Shown: positions 1 to 9,192 of the stretch, piece by piece
Layout: each line of letters starts with the position of its first letter
How positions within the stretch are numbered: the stretch's first letter is position 1
Source: Thalassovita autumnalis
GTDB lineage: Bacteria > Pseudomonadota > Alphaproteobacteria > Rhodobacterales > Rhodobacteraceae
Assembly: GCF_001458255.1 (NCBI RefSeq)
Contig: NZ_CYSB01000009.1
Coordinates: 124,001 to 188,000 of the forward strand
DNA: 64,000 nt
Direction: 5' to 3'
Made by a program: the position numbers and the translations under genes
Notes under the pieces: generated by a model
The model's database searches: none
Told to the model about the DNA's origin: nothing
Seen by the model: the letters and a program-made list of their open reading frames with translations, nothing else

Positions 1-320
1 TGGCCCGTGGCAAGCTGACCCCGCCGAAACGTGGTGAGATGAAAACCTCGATGGAGGCGCTGATCCACCACTTCAAACTCTACACCGAAGGCTTCCATGT
101 GCCGGAAGGTGAGGTTTACGCCGCGGTTGAAGCCCCGAAGGGTGAATTTGGCGTCTTCATCAAATCCGACGGCACCAACAAACCCTACCGCGCCAAGCTG
201 CGCGCGCCGGGTTTCCTGCATCTTCAGGCGATGGACCACGTGGCCACCGGCCACCAGCTGGCGGATGTGGCAGCGATCATCGGCACCATGGACGTTGTGT
301 TCGGGGAGATCGACCGCTGA
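1..320 (+). CDS. nuoD: NADH-quinone oxidoreductase subunit D (NuoD), C-terminal fragment
   Basis: The window opens inside this gene; only about the last 105 residues are present, reading in frame from base 3. They carry the conserved end of the 49-kDa subunit of complex [21 protein letters not shown], then a [10 protein letters not shown] segment, PKGEFGVFI, and a C-terminus of the usual form ([11 protein letters not shown]). NuoD sits in the peripheral arm next to the quinone site and is related to the large subunit of NiFe hydrogenases. Its stop is followed by a 178-bp gap before the next supported gene, the longest gap in the nuo cluster in this window, so an internal promoter there is possible. 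The internal ATG at 39 is not the start. Confidence 0.97.
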   Translation, partial: ARGKLTPPKRGEMKTSMEALIHHFKLYTEGFHVPEGEVYAAVEAPKGEFGVFIKSDGTNKPYRAKLRAPGFLHLQAMDHVATGHQLADVAAIIGTMDVVFGEIDR

Positions 321-498
321 TGCGTTTTGCACCGTTTCAGGCAAACACAGATAAGGCTGGCGCAATTTCTGCGCCGGTCGCCTCTGCCTGTGCGGTGTTT
401 TCTGCAAACTCTTCGCTCAAGTCGCACAAACAGGGACAATTTTCCCCCGCGCCTCGGGCTATGCTTTTCCCAATTCCATTTTTCAAAGAGGTGACATC

Positions 499-972
499 AT
501 GAAGGCAATTTCCGCCCTGTTCGTCTCCGCTGCTTTGGCGCTGCCCACCATGGCGGCGGCTGAGGTGAGCGAAGACCGTGTTCTGGAATTCATCGAGGTG
601 ATGGTCGCAAATGACTGCGTCCTGCCCGAAGACAAAGCCGCCGAAGTGCTCCCCGCGAATGGGTTTGAGCGTGATGAGGCTGGTGCCATTGTTAAACATC
701 TGCGCGGTGAGGGCCGGATGAACCGTGCCAAGCGCACGATCTACCTGACCGGTCCTGAGTGCGAGAGCCCCGAGGCCGTGCGCGCCGGCGCGCTGCAGGT
801 GCTGAAGAAAAACGACTGCAAGGTCGGCCTTGAGGAGTTCAAATCCGTTTTCAAAAAAAGCGGGCTGGAGCCGATGCTGGTCAAGCAGGAACTGCAGAAG
901 ATGGTCATGGGCGGCGAAGCCACCATGGGCGAAAATGACACCATCATGCTGAAGCCGGAGGTTTGTTCCTGA
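499..972 (+). CDS. Secreted protein with two tandem Cys-pair domains, nuo operon
   Basis: This is a 157-aa protein of unknown function. It starts with a Sec signal peptide (MKAISALFVSAALALPTMAAA, cleavage near residue 21) after a clear AGAGGTG ribosome-binding site. The mature part holds two repeats of about 55-60 residues. Each has a Cys in an NDC context and a second Cys 48-49 residues later (TGPEC and KPEVC), with a central G-F/L and a following helix. The four cysteines suggest one disulfide per repeat in the periplasm. The lipoprotein gene that overlaps its stop encodes a third copy of the same pattern. Its place between nuoD and nuoE suggests a role with complex I, which is inference. 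I do not recognise a named family. Confidence 0.85.
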   Translation: MKAISALFVSAALALPTMAAAEVSEDRVLEFIEVMVANDCVLPEDKAAEVLPANGFERDEAGAIVKHLRGEGRMNRAKRTIYLTGPECESPEAVRAGALQVLKKNDCKVGLEEFKSVFKKSGLEPMLVKQELQKMVMGGEATMGENDTIMLKPEVCS

Positions 973-1250
973 TGTTGAAAAAGGGCGTTTTGACCACTGC
1001 TGTTCTTTCACTGCTGGCGGGCTGCGGCCTGCCGCAAGGGCTGTCGCTGCAAGACGTCCAAACCTACGAAACCGCGGTGGCCTCGATCGGCTGCGTCATG
1101 CGGACCGAAGCTGACTATCTGCCGGTGGAGCTGCAAACAGGCTTCACCCGGGAACAGGTGGTTGGCCTGACTGAATATGAACTCGCCACTGGCAAAGCCC
1201 AGAAGCTGGAAGACGGTGGCGTGCAACTTACGACCGGAGCCTGTGCCTGA
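972..1250 (+). CDS. Small lipoprotein with one Cys-pair domain, nuo operon
   Basis: This is a 92-aa lipoprotein. The start chosen is the ATG at 972, which overlaps the previous stop (TGATG); a TTG at 963 would add three residues and is less likely. The signal peptide ends in a lipobox LLAGC, with the lipidated Cys near residue 20. The mature domain has Cys in an IGC context and a terminal TTGAC Cys 50 residues later. It matches the spacing and pattern of both repeats of the upstream secreted protein (C-V-x, then L-x-x-G-F, a helix, and a final xLTxxxC), so the two genes probably arose by duplication. The stop overlaps the nuoE ATG (TGATG). Function unknown. Confidence 0.85.
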   Translation: MLKKGVLTTAVLSLLAGCGLPQGLSLQDVQTYETAVASIGCVMRTEADYLPVELQTGFTREQVVGLTEYELATGKAQKLEDGGVQLTTGACA

Positions 1251-2347
1251 TGCTACGCCGTCTCTACCACGAACAGCCAGAAAGCTTTGCTTTCACTGCC
1301 GAAAACCAGAAATGGGCTGAGGCACAGATCACCAAGTACCCGGCTGGCCGGGCGCAATCGGCTGTGATCCCGCTGTTGTGGCGCGCGCAGGAGCAAGAGG
1401 GCTGGTTGACCCGCCCGGCGATTGAATATGTCGCTGACATGCTGGGCATGGCCCATATCCGCGCGTTTGAGGTGGCATCCTTCTACTTCATGTTCCAGCT
1501 GACCCCGACCGGGTCGATCGCGCATGTTCAGATCTGTGGCACGCTGTCGTGCATGATCTGCGGTGCGGAAGACCTGATTAAGGTCTGCCAGGAACAGATC
1601 GCGGAAAAGCCGTTTACCCTGTCCGAAGATGGCGCCTTCACCTGGGAAGAGGTTGAATGCCTTGGCGCCTGCGCCAACGCGCCGATGATCCAGATCGGCA
1701 AAGACTATTACGAAGACCTGACCGCAGAGCGCTTTGCTGAGATTCTGGCCGAGCTGCGCGCGGGCAAGGTTCCGGTGCCGGGACCGCAGAACGGCCGCTT
1801 TGCCTCTGAGCCGCTGTCGGGCCTGACCTCGCTGAAAGATTTTGACAGCGGTAAAACCAAATACAACGCCTCGGCGCAGCTGGCCGTGGATCTGGGCGAA
1901 ACCGTCAAGCGGATCGATGGCACTGAGGTGCCGATCCTGACTCCTTGGATGAAGGGCAAGGACGCATCAGACGTGGCCGCGCCTGCAAATGGCAAGGTGG
2001 CCGATCCGGCCCCTGTGGCCAAACCGGCCCATGCCCAGAAAGCCGAAGCTGACGCCAAAGCGGCGAAGCCTGCCGCCAAAGCTGAAGCCGTGGCTGAGGT
2101 TGACGAGGCTGAGCCTGAGGTGCTGACCGCAGCGCGTTCAGAAGGTGCAGATGATCTGAAGAAAATCAGCGGTGTTGGCCCCAAGCTGGAGCAGACGCTG
2201 AATGAGCTGGGCTTCTTCCACTTTGATCAGATCGCCAAGTGGACCGAAGCTGAGATCCAGTGGGTTGATAACCGTCTGAAGTTCAAAGGCCGCATTACGC
2301 GGGATGACTGGATCGGCCAAGCGGCTGAACTGGCCAAGAAAGACTGA
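1250..2347 (+). CDS. nuoE: NADH-quinone oxidoreductase subunit E (NuoE) with C-terminal helix-hairpin-helix extension
   Basis: This is the 24-kDa subunit of complex I, holding the N1a [2Fe-2S] cluster near FMN. The thioredoxin-like domain covers about residues 20-175, with the four ligands visible as C96-x4-C101 and C137-x3-C141. At 365 aa it is much longer than E. coli NuoE (about 166 aa). Residues 235-295 form an Ala/Lys/Pro/Glu-rich linker. Residues 300-362 form a compact domain with an [16 protein letters not shown] helix-hairpin-helix motif and a DDW segment. Long NuoE forms are known from Rhodobacter, so the extension is probably native. It could bind a partner or the complex itself rather than DNA, but its role is unknown to me. 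Confidence 0.96.
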   Translation: MLRRLYHEQPESFAFTAENQKWAEAQITKYPAGRAQSAVIPLLWRAQEQEGWLTRPAIEYVADMLGMAHIRAFEVASFYFMFQLTPTGSIAHVQICGTLSCMICGAEDLIKVCQEQIAEKPFTLSEDGAFTWEEVECLGACANAPMIQIGKDYYEDLTAERFAEILAELRAGKVPVPGPQNGRFASEPLSGLTSLKDFDSGKTKYNASAQLAVDLGETVKRIDGTEVPILTPWMKGKDASDVAAPANGKVADPAPVAKPAHAQKAEADAKAAKPAAKAEAVAEVDEAEPEVLTAARSEGADDLKKISGVGPKLEQTLNELGFFHFDQIAKWTEAEIQWVDNRLKFKGRITRDDWIGQAAELAKKD

Positions 2348-2357
2348 GGGTAACACG

Positions 2358-2594
2358 TTGAGCGAACAGAAAGATGCAGAACTGGCACGCAAGGGGCGCA
2401 TCACCTCACTGGTGATTGCGGGCACTGCGCTGTTCTGGATCGTGGCGTCATTTGTCGGCGGGTGGCTGGAATTGCCCAACCGCACGCGCGCCCTGTTCGA
2501 TCTGGTCGCTTTGGCGGGGTTCATCTACGCCATTGTGATGATTTTCCAAATCTGGCGTTTGCGTCAAAGCAACGACCAGAACAACAAAGGGTAA
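2358..2594 (+). CDS. Small two-helix membrane protein (DUF5337-like), nuo operon
   Basis: This is a 78-aa protein starting at TTG 2358, chosen because a GAGGG ribosome-binding site sits 7 bases upstream and the next gene is tightly spaced. A charged N-terminus ([13 protein letters not shown]) is followed by two hydrophobic helices (about residues 14-35 and 45-64) and a short polar, basic tail. It resembles the DUF5337 proteins that I recall from Rhodobacterales nuo clusters; this assignment is from memory and not checked. Lying between the two subunits of the NADH-oxidising module, it could be an assembly factor or accessory subunit, but nothing in the sequence shows a catalytic role. Confidence 0.8.
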   Translation: MSEQKDAELARKGRITSLVIAGTALFWIVASFVGGWLELPNRTRALFDLVALAGFIYAIVMIFQIWRLRQSNDQNNKG

Positions 2595-2598
2595 CGGG

Positions 2599-3897
2599 AT
2601 GCTGAAGGACCAAGACCGTATCTTTACCAACCTGTACGGCATGCATGACCGTACATTGGCAGGTGCAAAGGCACGGGGCCATTGGGATGGCACCGCCGGC
2701 ATTATCCAAAAGGGCCGCGACTGGATCGTGAACCAGATGAAGGCTTCTGGCCTGCGCGGCCGTGGCGGTGCGGGCTTCCCGACCGGTTTGAAATGGTCCT
2801 TCATGCCGAAGGAAAGCGACGGGCGCCCGGCCTATCTGGTCATCAACGCCGATGAATCCGAACCCGGCACCTGTAAAGACCGCGAAATCATGCGACATGA
2901 TCCGCACACCCTGATTGAGGGCGCGCTGGTTGCCTCTTTCGCGATGAATGCCCATGCAGCCTATATCTACATTCGCGGCGAATACATTCGTGAACGCGAG
3001 GCGCTGCAGGCCGCCATTGATGAAGCCTATGACGCGGGCCTTCTGGGCAAAAACGCCGCTGGTTCGGGCTGGGATTTCGACCTGTATCTGCACCACGGGG
3101 CAGGGGCCTATATTTGTGGTGAGGAAACCGCCCTGATCGAAAGCCTTGAGGGCAAGAAGGGCATGCCGCGGATGAAGCCGCCGTTCCCGGCAGGCGCTGG
3201 CCTTTATGGCTGCCCGACCACGGTGAACAACGTGGAATCCATCGCTGTTGTGCCGACCATCCTGCGCCGTGGGCCAGAGTGGTTTGCTGGTTTCGGCCGC
3301 CCCAACAACGCGGGCACCAAACTGTTTGCGATCTCAGGTCACGTCAACAACCCCTGTGTGGTTGAAGAGGCGATGAGCATCAGCTTCGAAGAGCTGATTG
3401 AGAAACACTGCGGTGGCATCCGTGGCGGCTGGGACAATCTGCTGGCCGTGATCCCCGGTGGCTCCTCTGTGCCTTGTGTGCGTGGTGAAAACATGCGCGA
3501 TGCGATCATGGACTTTGATTACCTGCGCAACGATCTGGGCTCGGGCCTGGGGACTGCGGCGGTCATCGTGATGGACAAGCAGACCGACATCATCAAAGCG
3601 ATCTGGCGCCTGTCCAAGTTCTACAAACACGAAAGCTGCGGACAGTGTACACCGTGCCGCGAAGGCACCGGCTGGATGATGCGGGTGATGGATCGTCTGG
3701 TGAAAGGCGAAGCGGAGATCGAAGAGATCGACATGCTGTGGGACGTGACCAAACAGGTCGAAGGCCACACCATCTGCGCCCTTGGCGATGCCGCGGCTTG
3801 GCCGATCCAGGGCTTGATCCGCAACTTCCGTGATGAAATTGAAGACCGTATTAAAGCCCAGAAAACCGGCCGCCGTTCGGCCATTGCTGCGGAGTGA
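2599..3897 (+). CDS. nuoF: NADH-quinone oxidoreductase subunit F (NuoF)
   Basis: This is the 51-kDa flavoprotein that oxidises NADH and holds FMN and the N3 [4Fe-4S] cluster. All family landmarks are visible in the 432 residues: the glycine-rich nucleotide site [16 protein letters not shown] (51-66), the FMN-region [14 protein letters not shown] (172-185), the cluster ligands C347-x2-C350-x2-C353 in [11 protein letters not shown], and C393 in [12 protein letters not shown]. The length is normal for the family. It starts 5 bp after the small membrane protein gene and is followed by a lipoprotein gene 7 bp downstream. NuoE, NuoF and NuoG together form the electron-input module. Confidence 0.98.
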   Translation: MLKDQDRIFTNLYGMHDRTLAGAKARGHWDGTAGIIQKGRDWIVNQMKASGLRGRGGAGFPTGLKWSFMPKESDGRPAYLVINADESEPGTCKDREIMRHDPHTLIEGALVASFAMNAHAAYIYIRGEYIREREALQAAIDEAYDAGLLGKNAAGSGWDFDLYLHHGAGAYICGEETALIESLEGKKGMPRMKPPFPAGAGLYGCPTTVNNVESIAVVPTILRRGPEWFAGFGRPNNAGTKLFAISGHVNNPCVVEEAMSISFEELIEKHCGGIRGGWDNLLAVIPGGSSVPCVRGENMRDAIMDFDYLRNDLGSGLGTAAVIVMDKQTDIIKAIWRLSKFYKHESCGQCTPCREGTGWMMRVMDRLVKGEAEIEEIDMLWDVTKQVEGHTICALGDAAAWPIQGLIRNFRDEIEDRIKAQKTGRRSAIAAE

Positions 3898-3903
3898 TTT
3901 GAA

Positions 3904-4248
3904 ATGCGTAACGTGATCCTTTGTGTAATGGGTGTCGCTCTGCTGAGCGGCTGCAGCTGGGCGAAAAACGTCCAGAGCTCGAAGAATCGCGTCTATTTCG
4001 AAAACCTCTACTTCCCGGCACGCCTGTCGACCAACAGTGACGACAAGCAGAGCTTCACCGTCTCCGTCGACCGGATCGATCAGGGCCTCGCTCCCGCGCG
4101 TGAGGCTGGCCGCTATGAGGCCACCAAATACTGCGTTGCCACTTACGGCAATTCGGATGTGGCTTGGGTGGCCGGCCCGGATGCGCCAGACAGTGAACTG
4201 CGCATCGTTGAAGGCCGTTTGCAGTTCGAAGGGCGCTGCGACGTATGA
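3904..4248 (+). CDS. Small lipoprotein of unknown function, nuo operon
   Basis: This is a 114-aa lipoprotein with a short signal peptide ending in lipobox LLSGC (lipid Cys near residue 17). The mature part contains SVDRIDQGLAPAREAGRYEA followed by Cys in TKYC and a second Cys near the C-terminus (FEGRC), so one disulfide is likely. The GRYEATKYCVATYGNSDVAW segment recalls small periplasmic proteins with a sheet-rich core, but I cannot name a family. It follows nuoF by 7 bp, and its last codons overlap a possible 47-codon reading frame (GTATGA). Comparable lipoproteins occur elsewhere in this nuo cluster (972-1250 and 6814-7206), which suggests a shared periplasmic or membrane-associated role, by inference. 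Confidence 0.8.
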   Translation: MRNVILCVMGVALLSGCSWAKNVQSSKNRVYFENLYFPARLSTNSDDKQSFTVSVDRIDQGLAPAREAGRYEATKYCVATYGNSDVAWVAGPDAPDSELRIVEGRLQFEGRCDV

Positions 4249-4388
4249 TCGATTTCGCCATCATATCAGGGCTTTGCGCGATGTGTTATTGCATATCAAG
4301 CGCCTGCGCCCGCATCTCTAGCGCGACGGGAGGCCTTTCGGCCGCCCTGGTTTCGCGTGAGTACAAAGGAGATGCCCCATGCGTATGA
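4245..4388 (+). CDS. Possible 47-aa cysteine-rich small ORF between lipoprotein and DUF5333 genes
   Basis: The reading frame MIDFAIISGLCAMCYCISSA continues for 47 codons. Its ATG overlaps the previous stop, and its TGA lies just inside the next gene. A hydrophobic N-terminal half with four clustered Cys (LCAMCYC, SAC) could be a membrane peptide. Third-position GC is about 60 percent, between noise and the neighbouring genes. Against it, no good ribosome-binding site is seen, and an imperfect hairpin (GGGAGGCC TTTC GGCCGCCC, about 4328-4347) lies inside, so the stretch may only be a spacer. Confidence 0.25.
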   Translation: MIDFAIISGLCAMCYCISSACARISSATGGLSAALVSREYKGDAPCV

Positions 4389-4789
4389 TGATGACTGCAG
4401 CCGCTCTGTCCCTGGTTCTGAGTGCGGCAGCCAGCCATGCCACCGCCAAACCGCCGCTGCGGGACGTGGCTGAGATTGACAACAACATGCTCTGGGTCGC
4501 GTTGGCGATTGAGATTTCTGACAAATGTGATGAGATCGATGCCCGCACCTTCAAGGGGCTGACCTTCCTCAATTCATTGCGCAACCGGGCCAAGGCGCTT
4601 GGCTACAGCAATGCCGAAATCAAAGCCTATGTCGACAGCGACACCGAAGAGGCCCGGATCCGGTCCATCGGCGAGGCATATGTGAAATCCAAGGGGTTGA
4701 ACCCCACTCAATCTGCTGACCTGTGTAGCCTCGGCCATGCCGAGATCGCTGCCAGCAGCCAGATTGGAGTCCTGTTGAAAGCTAAGTGA
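4379..4789 (+). CDS. Exported DUF5333-like protein, nuo operon
   Basis: This is a 136-aa exported protein. Residues 1-23 are a Sec signal peptide (hydrophobic core AAALSLVLSAAASHATA). The mature part looks all-helical and has two cysteines, SDKCDE and ADLCSLG, 66 residues apart, consistent with one disulfide. A conserved-looking RAKALGYSNAEIKAYV segment lies between them. I recall this as the DUF5333 family found in Rhodobacterales nuo clusters; that is from memory. The ribosome-binding site AAGGAG precedes the ATG, and nuoG follows 6 bp after the stop. Function is unknown; periplasmic association with complex I is a reasonable guess from the context only. Confidence 0.85.
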   Translation: MRMMMTAAALSLVLSAAASHATAKPPLRDVAEIDNNMLWVALAIEISDKCDEIDARTFKGLTFLNSLRNRAKALGYSNAEIKAYVDSDTEEARIRSIGEAYVKSKGLNPTQSADLCSLGHAEIAASSQIGVLLKAK

Positions 4790-4795
4790 GGCAAG

Positions 4796-6814
4796 ATGAC
4801 CGACCTACGCAAAATCGTCATTGACGATCAGGAGATCGAAGTCGAAGGCGCGATGACTCTTATCCAGGCCTGTGAACAGGCCGGGGTAGAGATCCCGCGG
4901 TTCTGCTACCATGAGCGTCTGTCGATTGCGGGCAACTGCCGCATGTGTTTGGTCGAAGTTGTTGGGGGACCGCCGAAACCGGCGGCCTCCTGTGCGATGC
5001 AGGTGCGTGACCTGCGTCCTGGCCCCGAAGGTCAGCCGCCGGTGGTGAAAACCAATTCGCCAATGGTCAAGAAGGCGCGTGAAGGGGTGATGGAGTTCAT
5101 GCTAATCAACCACCCGCTGGATTGCCCGATCTGCGACCAGGGGGGCGAATGCGACCTGCAGGATCAGGCGATGGCCTATGGTATCTCGGAAACCCGCTTT
5201 ACCGAAGGCAAACGCGCGGTGGACGATCTCAACCTCGGCCCGCTGGTGTCGACCGCGATGACCCGCTGCATCAGCTGCACCCGTTGTGTGCGTTTCACCA
5301 CCGAGGTGGCTGGCATCACTCAGATGGGCCAGACCGGCCGCGGCGAAGATGCTGAGATCACCAGCTACCTGAACGAAACACTGGACAGCAACCTGCAAGG
5401 CAACATCATTGACCTCTGCCCGGTGGGGGCGCTGACCTCGAAACCCTATGCCTTCACCGCCCGCCCGTGGGAGCTGACCAAAACCGAAAGCATTGATGTG
5501 ATGGATGCGCTTGGCTCCAACATCCGTGTGGACACCAAAGGCCGCGAAGTGATGCGGATCCTGCCGCGCAACCATGATGGTGTGAACGAAGAGTGGATTT
5601 CGGACAAAACCCGGTTTGTCTGGGACGGTCTGCGCCGCCAGCGTCTGGACGTGCCTTACATTCGTGAAAACGGCAAACTGCGCAAAGCCTCCTGGGGCGA
5701 GGCGCTCGGTGCCGCCGCTGCAGCGATGAAGGGCAAAAAGGTTGCCGGTCTGATCGGTGATCTGGTGCCTGTTGAAGCCGCTTTCGCACTGAAGAACCTG
5801 ATCGAAGGTCTGGGCGGCAACGTCGAATGCCGCACCGACAAGGCGCGCCTGCCGATTGACAGCCGTTTCGGCTATGTCGGCAACGCCACCATTGAAGACA
5901 TTGATGACGCCAAGTTCATCCAGCTGATCGGCACCAACCCGCGCGAGGAAGCGCCGGTGCTGAACGCCCGGATCCGTAAGGCCTGGCTTAACGGCGCCAA
6001 CATTGGCCTCGTCGGCGAAGCGGTTGATCTGACCTATGAATACGCCCATGTGGGCACCGATCGCGCGGCGCTGGACAGCATCGTCGGCCGGGACTACGGC
6101 GCGGTGAAAGACGCGCCTTCGGTGGTGATCGTGGGGCAGGGCGCCCTGCGCGAAGCTGATGGTCTGGCAGTTCTGGCCGCGGCTCAGAAGCTGGCGGAAG
6201 ACACCGGGTCCAAGCTGATGATCCTGCACACTGCCGCCGCCCGTGTGGGCGCGATGGACGTTGGCGCAGTGACCGAAGGTGGGGTTGAGGCCGCCACCAA
6301 CGGGGCAGAGGTGATCTACAACCTTGGCGCCGATGAGGTGGAAATCGATGCGGGTGCCTTTGTGATCTATCAGGGCAGCCACGGCGATCGCGGCGCACAC
6401 CGCGCCGATGTGATCCTGCCCGCCGCCGCCTATACCGAGGAAAACGGCCTGTTCGTGAACACCGAAGGCCGCCCGCAGCTGGCGCTGCGCGCTGGCTTTG
6501 CACCGGGTGAAGCGAAAGAAAACTGGGCGATCCTGCGGGCGCTGTCGGCAGAACTGGGCGCGGCCCAGCCCTGGGACAGCCTAGCCCAACTGCGTCAGGC
6601 GCTGGTTGCGGCGGTGCCGCATCTGGCCAAGGTGGATCAGGTTGCCGAAAACGAATGGGTCTCGCTGCCGCAGGATAAGCTGGGCAAGGCTGATTTCGTC
6701 AACGCAGTCAAAGACTTCTACCTGACGAACCCGATCGCACGCGCCTCCAGCCTGATGGCGGAACTGTCGGCCGGCGCAAAGGCGCGCGGCGTGCAGCAGG
6801 TGGCGGCTGAGTGA
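4796..6814 (+). CDS. nuoG: NADH-quinone oxidoreductase subunit G (NuoG)
   Basis: This is the 75-kDa iron-sulfur subunit of complex I, which passes electrons from NuoE/F towards the quinone site. In 672 residues the N-terminal ferredoxin domain shows the N1b ligands C37, C48, C51 and C66. The N5 cluster has the His-containing motif H106-x3-C110-x2-C113-x5-C119. N4 has C158-x2-C161-x2-C164 and C208 in LCPVGAL. The remaining part (about 220-670) is the molybdopterin-oxidoreductase-like domain, shorter than in E. coli NuoG and like the mitochondrial/alphaproteobacterial form. No additional N7 cysteine motif is seen. The stop overlaps the ATG of the next lipoprotein gene (TGATG). Confidence 0.98.
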   Translation: MTDLRKIVIDDQEIEVEGAMTLIQACEQAGVEIPRFCYHERLSIAGNCRMCLVEVVGGPPKPAASCAMQVRDLRPGPEGQPPVVKTNSPMVKKAREGVMEFMLINHPLDCPICDQGGECDLQDQAMAYGISETRFTEGKRAVDDLNLGPLVSTAMTRCISCTRCVRFTTEVAGITQMGQTGRGEDAEITSYLNETLDSNLQGNIIDLCPVGALTSKPYAFTARPWELTKTESIDVMDALGSNIRVDTKGREVMRILPRNHDGVNEEWISDKTRFVWDGLRRQRLDVPYIRENGKLRKASWGEALGAAAAAMKGKKVAGLIGDLVPVEAAFALKNLIEGLGGNVECRTDKARLPIDSRFGYVGNATIEDIDDAKFIQLIGTNPREEAPVLNARIRKAWLNGANIGLVGEAVDLTYEYAHVGTDRAALDSIVGRDYGAVKDAPSVVIVGQGALREADGLAVLAAAQKLAEDTGSKLMILHTAAARVGAMDVGAVTEGGVEAATNGAEVIYNLGADEVEIDAGAFVIYQGSHGDRGAHRADVILPAAAYTEENGLFVNTEGRPQLALRAGFAPGEAKENWAILRALSAELGAAQPWDSLAQLRQALVAAVPHLAKVDQVAENEWVSLPQDKLGKADFVNAVKDFYLTNPIARASSLMAELSAGAKARGVQQVAAE

Positions 6815-7206
6815 TGATCCGCACCGCGATCATATCCCTGACAGCGGCGTTGACCGTTGCGGGTTGCGAGGCATCGCAGCCCGACGCACTGGCGTTCGTG
6901 CCAGACTATCAGGGTGTGGACACGCGGTTGCTGGAAGGCGATCTGGTCAGCTTCCTCGTCGCGATGGACGGGGCACGCGGACCAACGGATGTAGAGGATT
7001 ATGCGCAATGTGCAGCCGCACAATATACGCTGATCCGTGGATTTAGTTTCGCGCGGCATGTCCGCACGAATGTAGAGCAACAGGGCGGCCTATGGCGGGC
7101 GGATGCGGTTTATACCATTTCCCCCGACTTGCCGCGCGGCGCCAAAACGATCGATGCGGAAACCGTTGTCGATCACTGCGTCGAAAACGGAATACCGACG
7201 GTGTGA
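6814..7206 (+). CDS. Small lipoprotein of unknown function, nuo operon
   Basis: This is a 130-aa lipoprotein. The ATG at 6814 overlaps the nuoG stop; a GTG one codon earlier is possible but unnecessary. The signal peptide ends in a lipobox-like LTVAGC (lipid Cys at residue 18). The mature part has a DLVSFLVAM amphipathic stretch, Cys in YAQC, a [19 protein letters not shown] segment that looks like beta strands, and a final Cys in DHCVENG. No named family is recognised. It ends 7 bp before nuoH, whose GAGGA ribosome-binding site overlaps the stop. It is the third lipoprotein of this nuo cluster in the window. Confidence 0.8.
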   Translation: MIRTAIISLTAALTVAGCEASQPDALAFVPDYQGVDTRLLEGDLVSFLVAMDGARGPTDVEDYAQCAAAQYTLIRGFSFARHVRTNVEQQGGLWRADAVYTISPDLPRGAKTIDAETVVDHCVENGIPTV

Positions 7207-7213
7207 GGACCTA

Positions 7214-8251
7214 ATGGCAGAGTTTTTTACCACCCCCTTCGGAATAGCGATCATCATCGTGGCCCAGTGTCTGGCTGTGGTGGCCTTTGTGATGATTTCG
7301 CTGCTGTTCCTGGTTTACGGGGACCGGAAAATCTGGGCCGCGGTGCAGATGCGTCGCGGGCCGAACGTGGTGGGCGCCTTTGGCCTGCTGCAATCGGTGG
7401 CGGATGCGCTGAAATATGTGGTGAAAGAAGTGGTGGTGCCCGCAGGCGCGGACAAGCCGGTCTTCTTCCTGGCGCCGATGCTGAGCTTTGTTCTGGCGAT
7501 GATCGCCTGGGCGGTGATCCCGTTCAATGACGGCTGGGTGCTGAGCGACATCAACGTCGCGATCCTCTTCGTCTTCGCGGTTTCCTCGCTTGAGGTTTAC
7601 GGCGTGATCATGGGCGGCTGGGCGTCGAACTCGAAATACCCGTTCCTCGGCTCGCTGCGTTCTGCTGCACAGATGATTTCCTATGAGGTGTCTCTGGGTC
7701 TGATCATCATCGGCATCATCATCTCCACCGGTTCGATGAACTTCGGTGACATCGTGCGCGCGCAGGATGGCGATTACGGCTTCTTCAGCTGGTACTGGCT
7801 GCCGCATTTCCCGATGGTCTTCCTGTTCTTCATCAGCTGTCTGGCGGAAACCAACCGTCCGCCGTTTGACCTGCCCGAAGCGGAATCCGAACTGGTGGCC
7901 GGCTATCAGGTGGAATATTCGGCAACGCCGTTCCTGCTGTTCATGGCAGGCGAATATATCGCCATCTTCCTGATGTGCGCGCTGACTTCGCTGCTGTTCT
8001 TTGGTGGCTGGCTGTCGCCGATCCCGGGCCTGCCGGATGGCGTGCTGTGGATGGTGGCCAAGATGGCGTTCTTCTTCTTCATCTTCGCAATGGTGAAGGC
8101 GATCACCCCGCGCTACCGCTACGACCAGCTGATGCGCATCGGTTGGAAAGTGTTCCTGCCGCTGTCGCTGGGCTGGGTGGTGATCGTCGCATTCCTTGCA
8201 AAATTCGAAGCCTTCGGCGGCGCCTATGCCCGCTGGGCGATTGGGGGCTAA
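7214..8251 (+). CDS. nuoH: NADH-quinone oxidoreductase subunit H (NuoH)
   Basis: This is the membrane subunit that links the peripheral and membrane arms and contributes to the quinone chamber. The start is ATG 7214, preceded by GAGGA; upstream in-frame codons belong to the previous gene in another frame and are not used. The protein has 345 residues and about eight membrane helices. Typical NuoH segments are present: [32 protein letters not shown]-type periplasmic loop (here [11 protein letters not shown]), [19 protein letters not shown], and the acidic quinone-side loop [20 protein letters not shown], as in the family. The length is normal. Confidence 0.98.
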   Translation: MAEFFTTPFGIAIIIVAQCLAVVAFVMISLLFLVYGDRKIWAAVQMRRGPNVVGAFGLLQSVADALKYVVKEVVVPAGADKPVFFLAPMLSFVLAMIAWAVIPFNDGWVLSDINVAILFVFAVSSLEVYGVIMGGWASNSKYPFLGSLRSAAQMISYEVSLGLIIIGIIISTGSMNFGDIVRAQDGDYGFFSWYWLPHFPMVFLFFISCLAETNRPPFDLPEAESELVAGYQVEYSATPFLLFMAGEYIAIFLMCALTSLLFFGGWLSPIPGLPDGVLWMVAKMAFFFFIFAMVKAITPRYRYDQLMRIGWKVFLPLSLGWVVIVAFLAKFEAFGGAYARWAIGG

Positions 8252-8255
8252 GCAC

Positions 8256-8750
8256 ATGGCAAACGTCGACTATAAACGCGCGGCTGGCTACTTCCTGCTG
8301 TCGGATTTCATCAAAGGGTTCAAACTGGGGCTGAAGTACTTCTTCGCACCCAAATCCACCCTGAACTACCCGCATGAAAAGGGGCCGCTTTCACCTCGTT
8401 TCCGCGGGGAACATGCGCTGCGTCGCTATCCGAACGGGGAAGAACGCTGCATCGCCTGTAAGCTGTGCGAAGCGATCTGCCCGGCGCAGGCGATCACCAT
8501 CGACGCGGAACCGCGCGATGATGGATCACGCCGGACCACCCGCTATGATATCGATATGACCAAATGCATCTACTGCGGCTTCTGCCAAGAGGCCTGCCCG
8601 GTGGATGCCATTGTGGAAGGTCCGAACTTTGAGTTCGCGACCGAAACCCGCGAAGAACTGTTCTACGACAAGGCCAAACTCCTTGAGAACGGTGAGCGAT
8701 GGGAAGCGGAAATCGCACGTAACTTGGAACTGGATGCGCCCTACCGTTAA
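8256..8750 (+). CDS. nuoI: NADH-quinone oxidoreductase subunit I (NuoI)
   Basis: This is the TYKY-type ferredoxin subunit carrying clusters N6a and N6b, which hand electrons to NuoB. The start is ATG 8256 ([13 protein letters not shown]), giving 164 residues, the normal alphaproteobacterial length. The two [4Fe-4S] motifs are C65-x2-C68-x2-C71-x3-C75 ([12 protein letters not shown]) and C104-x2-C107-x2-C110-x3-C114 ([12 protein letters not shown]). The N-terminal amphipathic helix ([15 protein letters not shown]) is the usual membrane anchor. It begins 4 bp after nuoH. A DUF4259 protein gene and a CMD-fold protein gene then separate it from nuoJ. Confidence 0.98.
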   Translation: MANVDYKRAAGYFLLSDFIKGFKLGLKYFFAPKSTLNYPHEKGPLSPRFRGEHALRRYPNGEERCIACKLCEAICPAQAITIDAEPRDDGSRRTTRYDIDMTKCIYCGFCQEACPVDAIVEGPNFEFATETREELFYDKAKLLENGERWEAEIARNLELDAPYR

Positions 8751-8775
8751 GGGCGCTGTGTAAGGGGTATAGATC

Positions 8776-9192
8776 ATGGGCGCTTGGGGCGTAGGCACAT
8801 TTGAAGACGACACTGCTCTCGACTGGATCGAAGAGGAGTATTCCGCTGCGGGCGTCGAAGCTGTGCGTAGTGCCCTTCAGGATGTGATCGACCTGGAACC
8901 GGGTGACTATATCGAAATGGATCTGGGCACCGCAGCCCGCGCTGCCGCTGAAATCGTAGCCTTGGCCTTTGATGCAGGCGGTGAGCTTGGCTCAGACGTT
9001 GCCGAAACCGTTGGCGAACATTCCGAACAGGTTGCCGAACATGATGATCTGCCGGCGCTGGCGCTGGTGGCACTGGCCCGGATCAGTGGTGAGGCCTCGG
9101 AATTGGCTGAGCTTTGGGCCGAAAGCGGTGACAGCAGCGGTTGGGAAAACGCCATGGCGGATCTGACCGCCCGGCTGGAAGGGGTCAAATGA
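8776..9192 (+). CDS. DUF4259-type acidic cytoplasmic protein, nuo operon
   Basis: This is a 138-aa, strongly acidic, soluble helical protein. The N-terminus MGAWGVGTFEDDTALDWIEE is the typical opening of DUF4259 proteins (an invariant GAWG-x-G-x-FE-D-D-A-DW pattern). No signal peptide or membrane helix is present. The function of the family is not known to me; members elsewhere are usually stand-alone genes, so a place inside a nuo operon is unusual. It starts 25 bp after nuoI, with an AAGGGG-type ribosome-binding site, and its stop overlaps the next start (ATGA). Confidence 0.82.
   Translation: MGAWGVGTFEDDTALDWIEEEYSAAGVEAVRSALQDVIDLEPGDYIEMDLGTAARAAAEIVALAFDAGGELGSDVAETVGEHSEQVAEHDDLPALALVALARISGEASELAELWAESGDSSGWENAMADLTARLEGVK

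Noticed and set aside
320-502. A 60-codon frame exactly between nuoD and the next gene (ATG overlapping the nuoD stop; TGA overlapping the next ATG)
   Set aside because: The overlaps look attractive, but third-position GC is only about 50 percent against far higher values in the neighbours, composition is not protein-like, and no domain or membrane helix is visible. It may be a spacer with a promoter.
963-974. TTG at 963 as an alternative start of the small lipoprotein
   Set aside because: It adds three residues before the normal signal peptide and has no advantage over ATG 972, which overlaps the previous stop as elsewhere in the operon.
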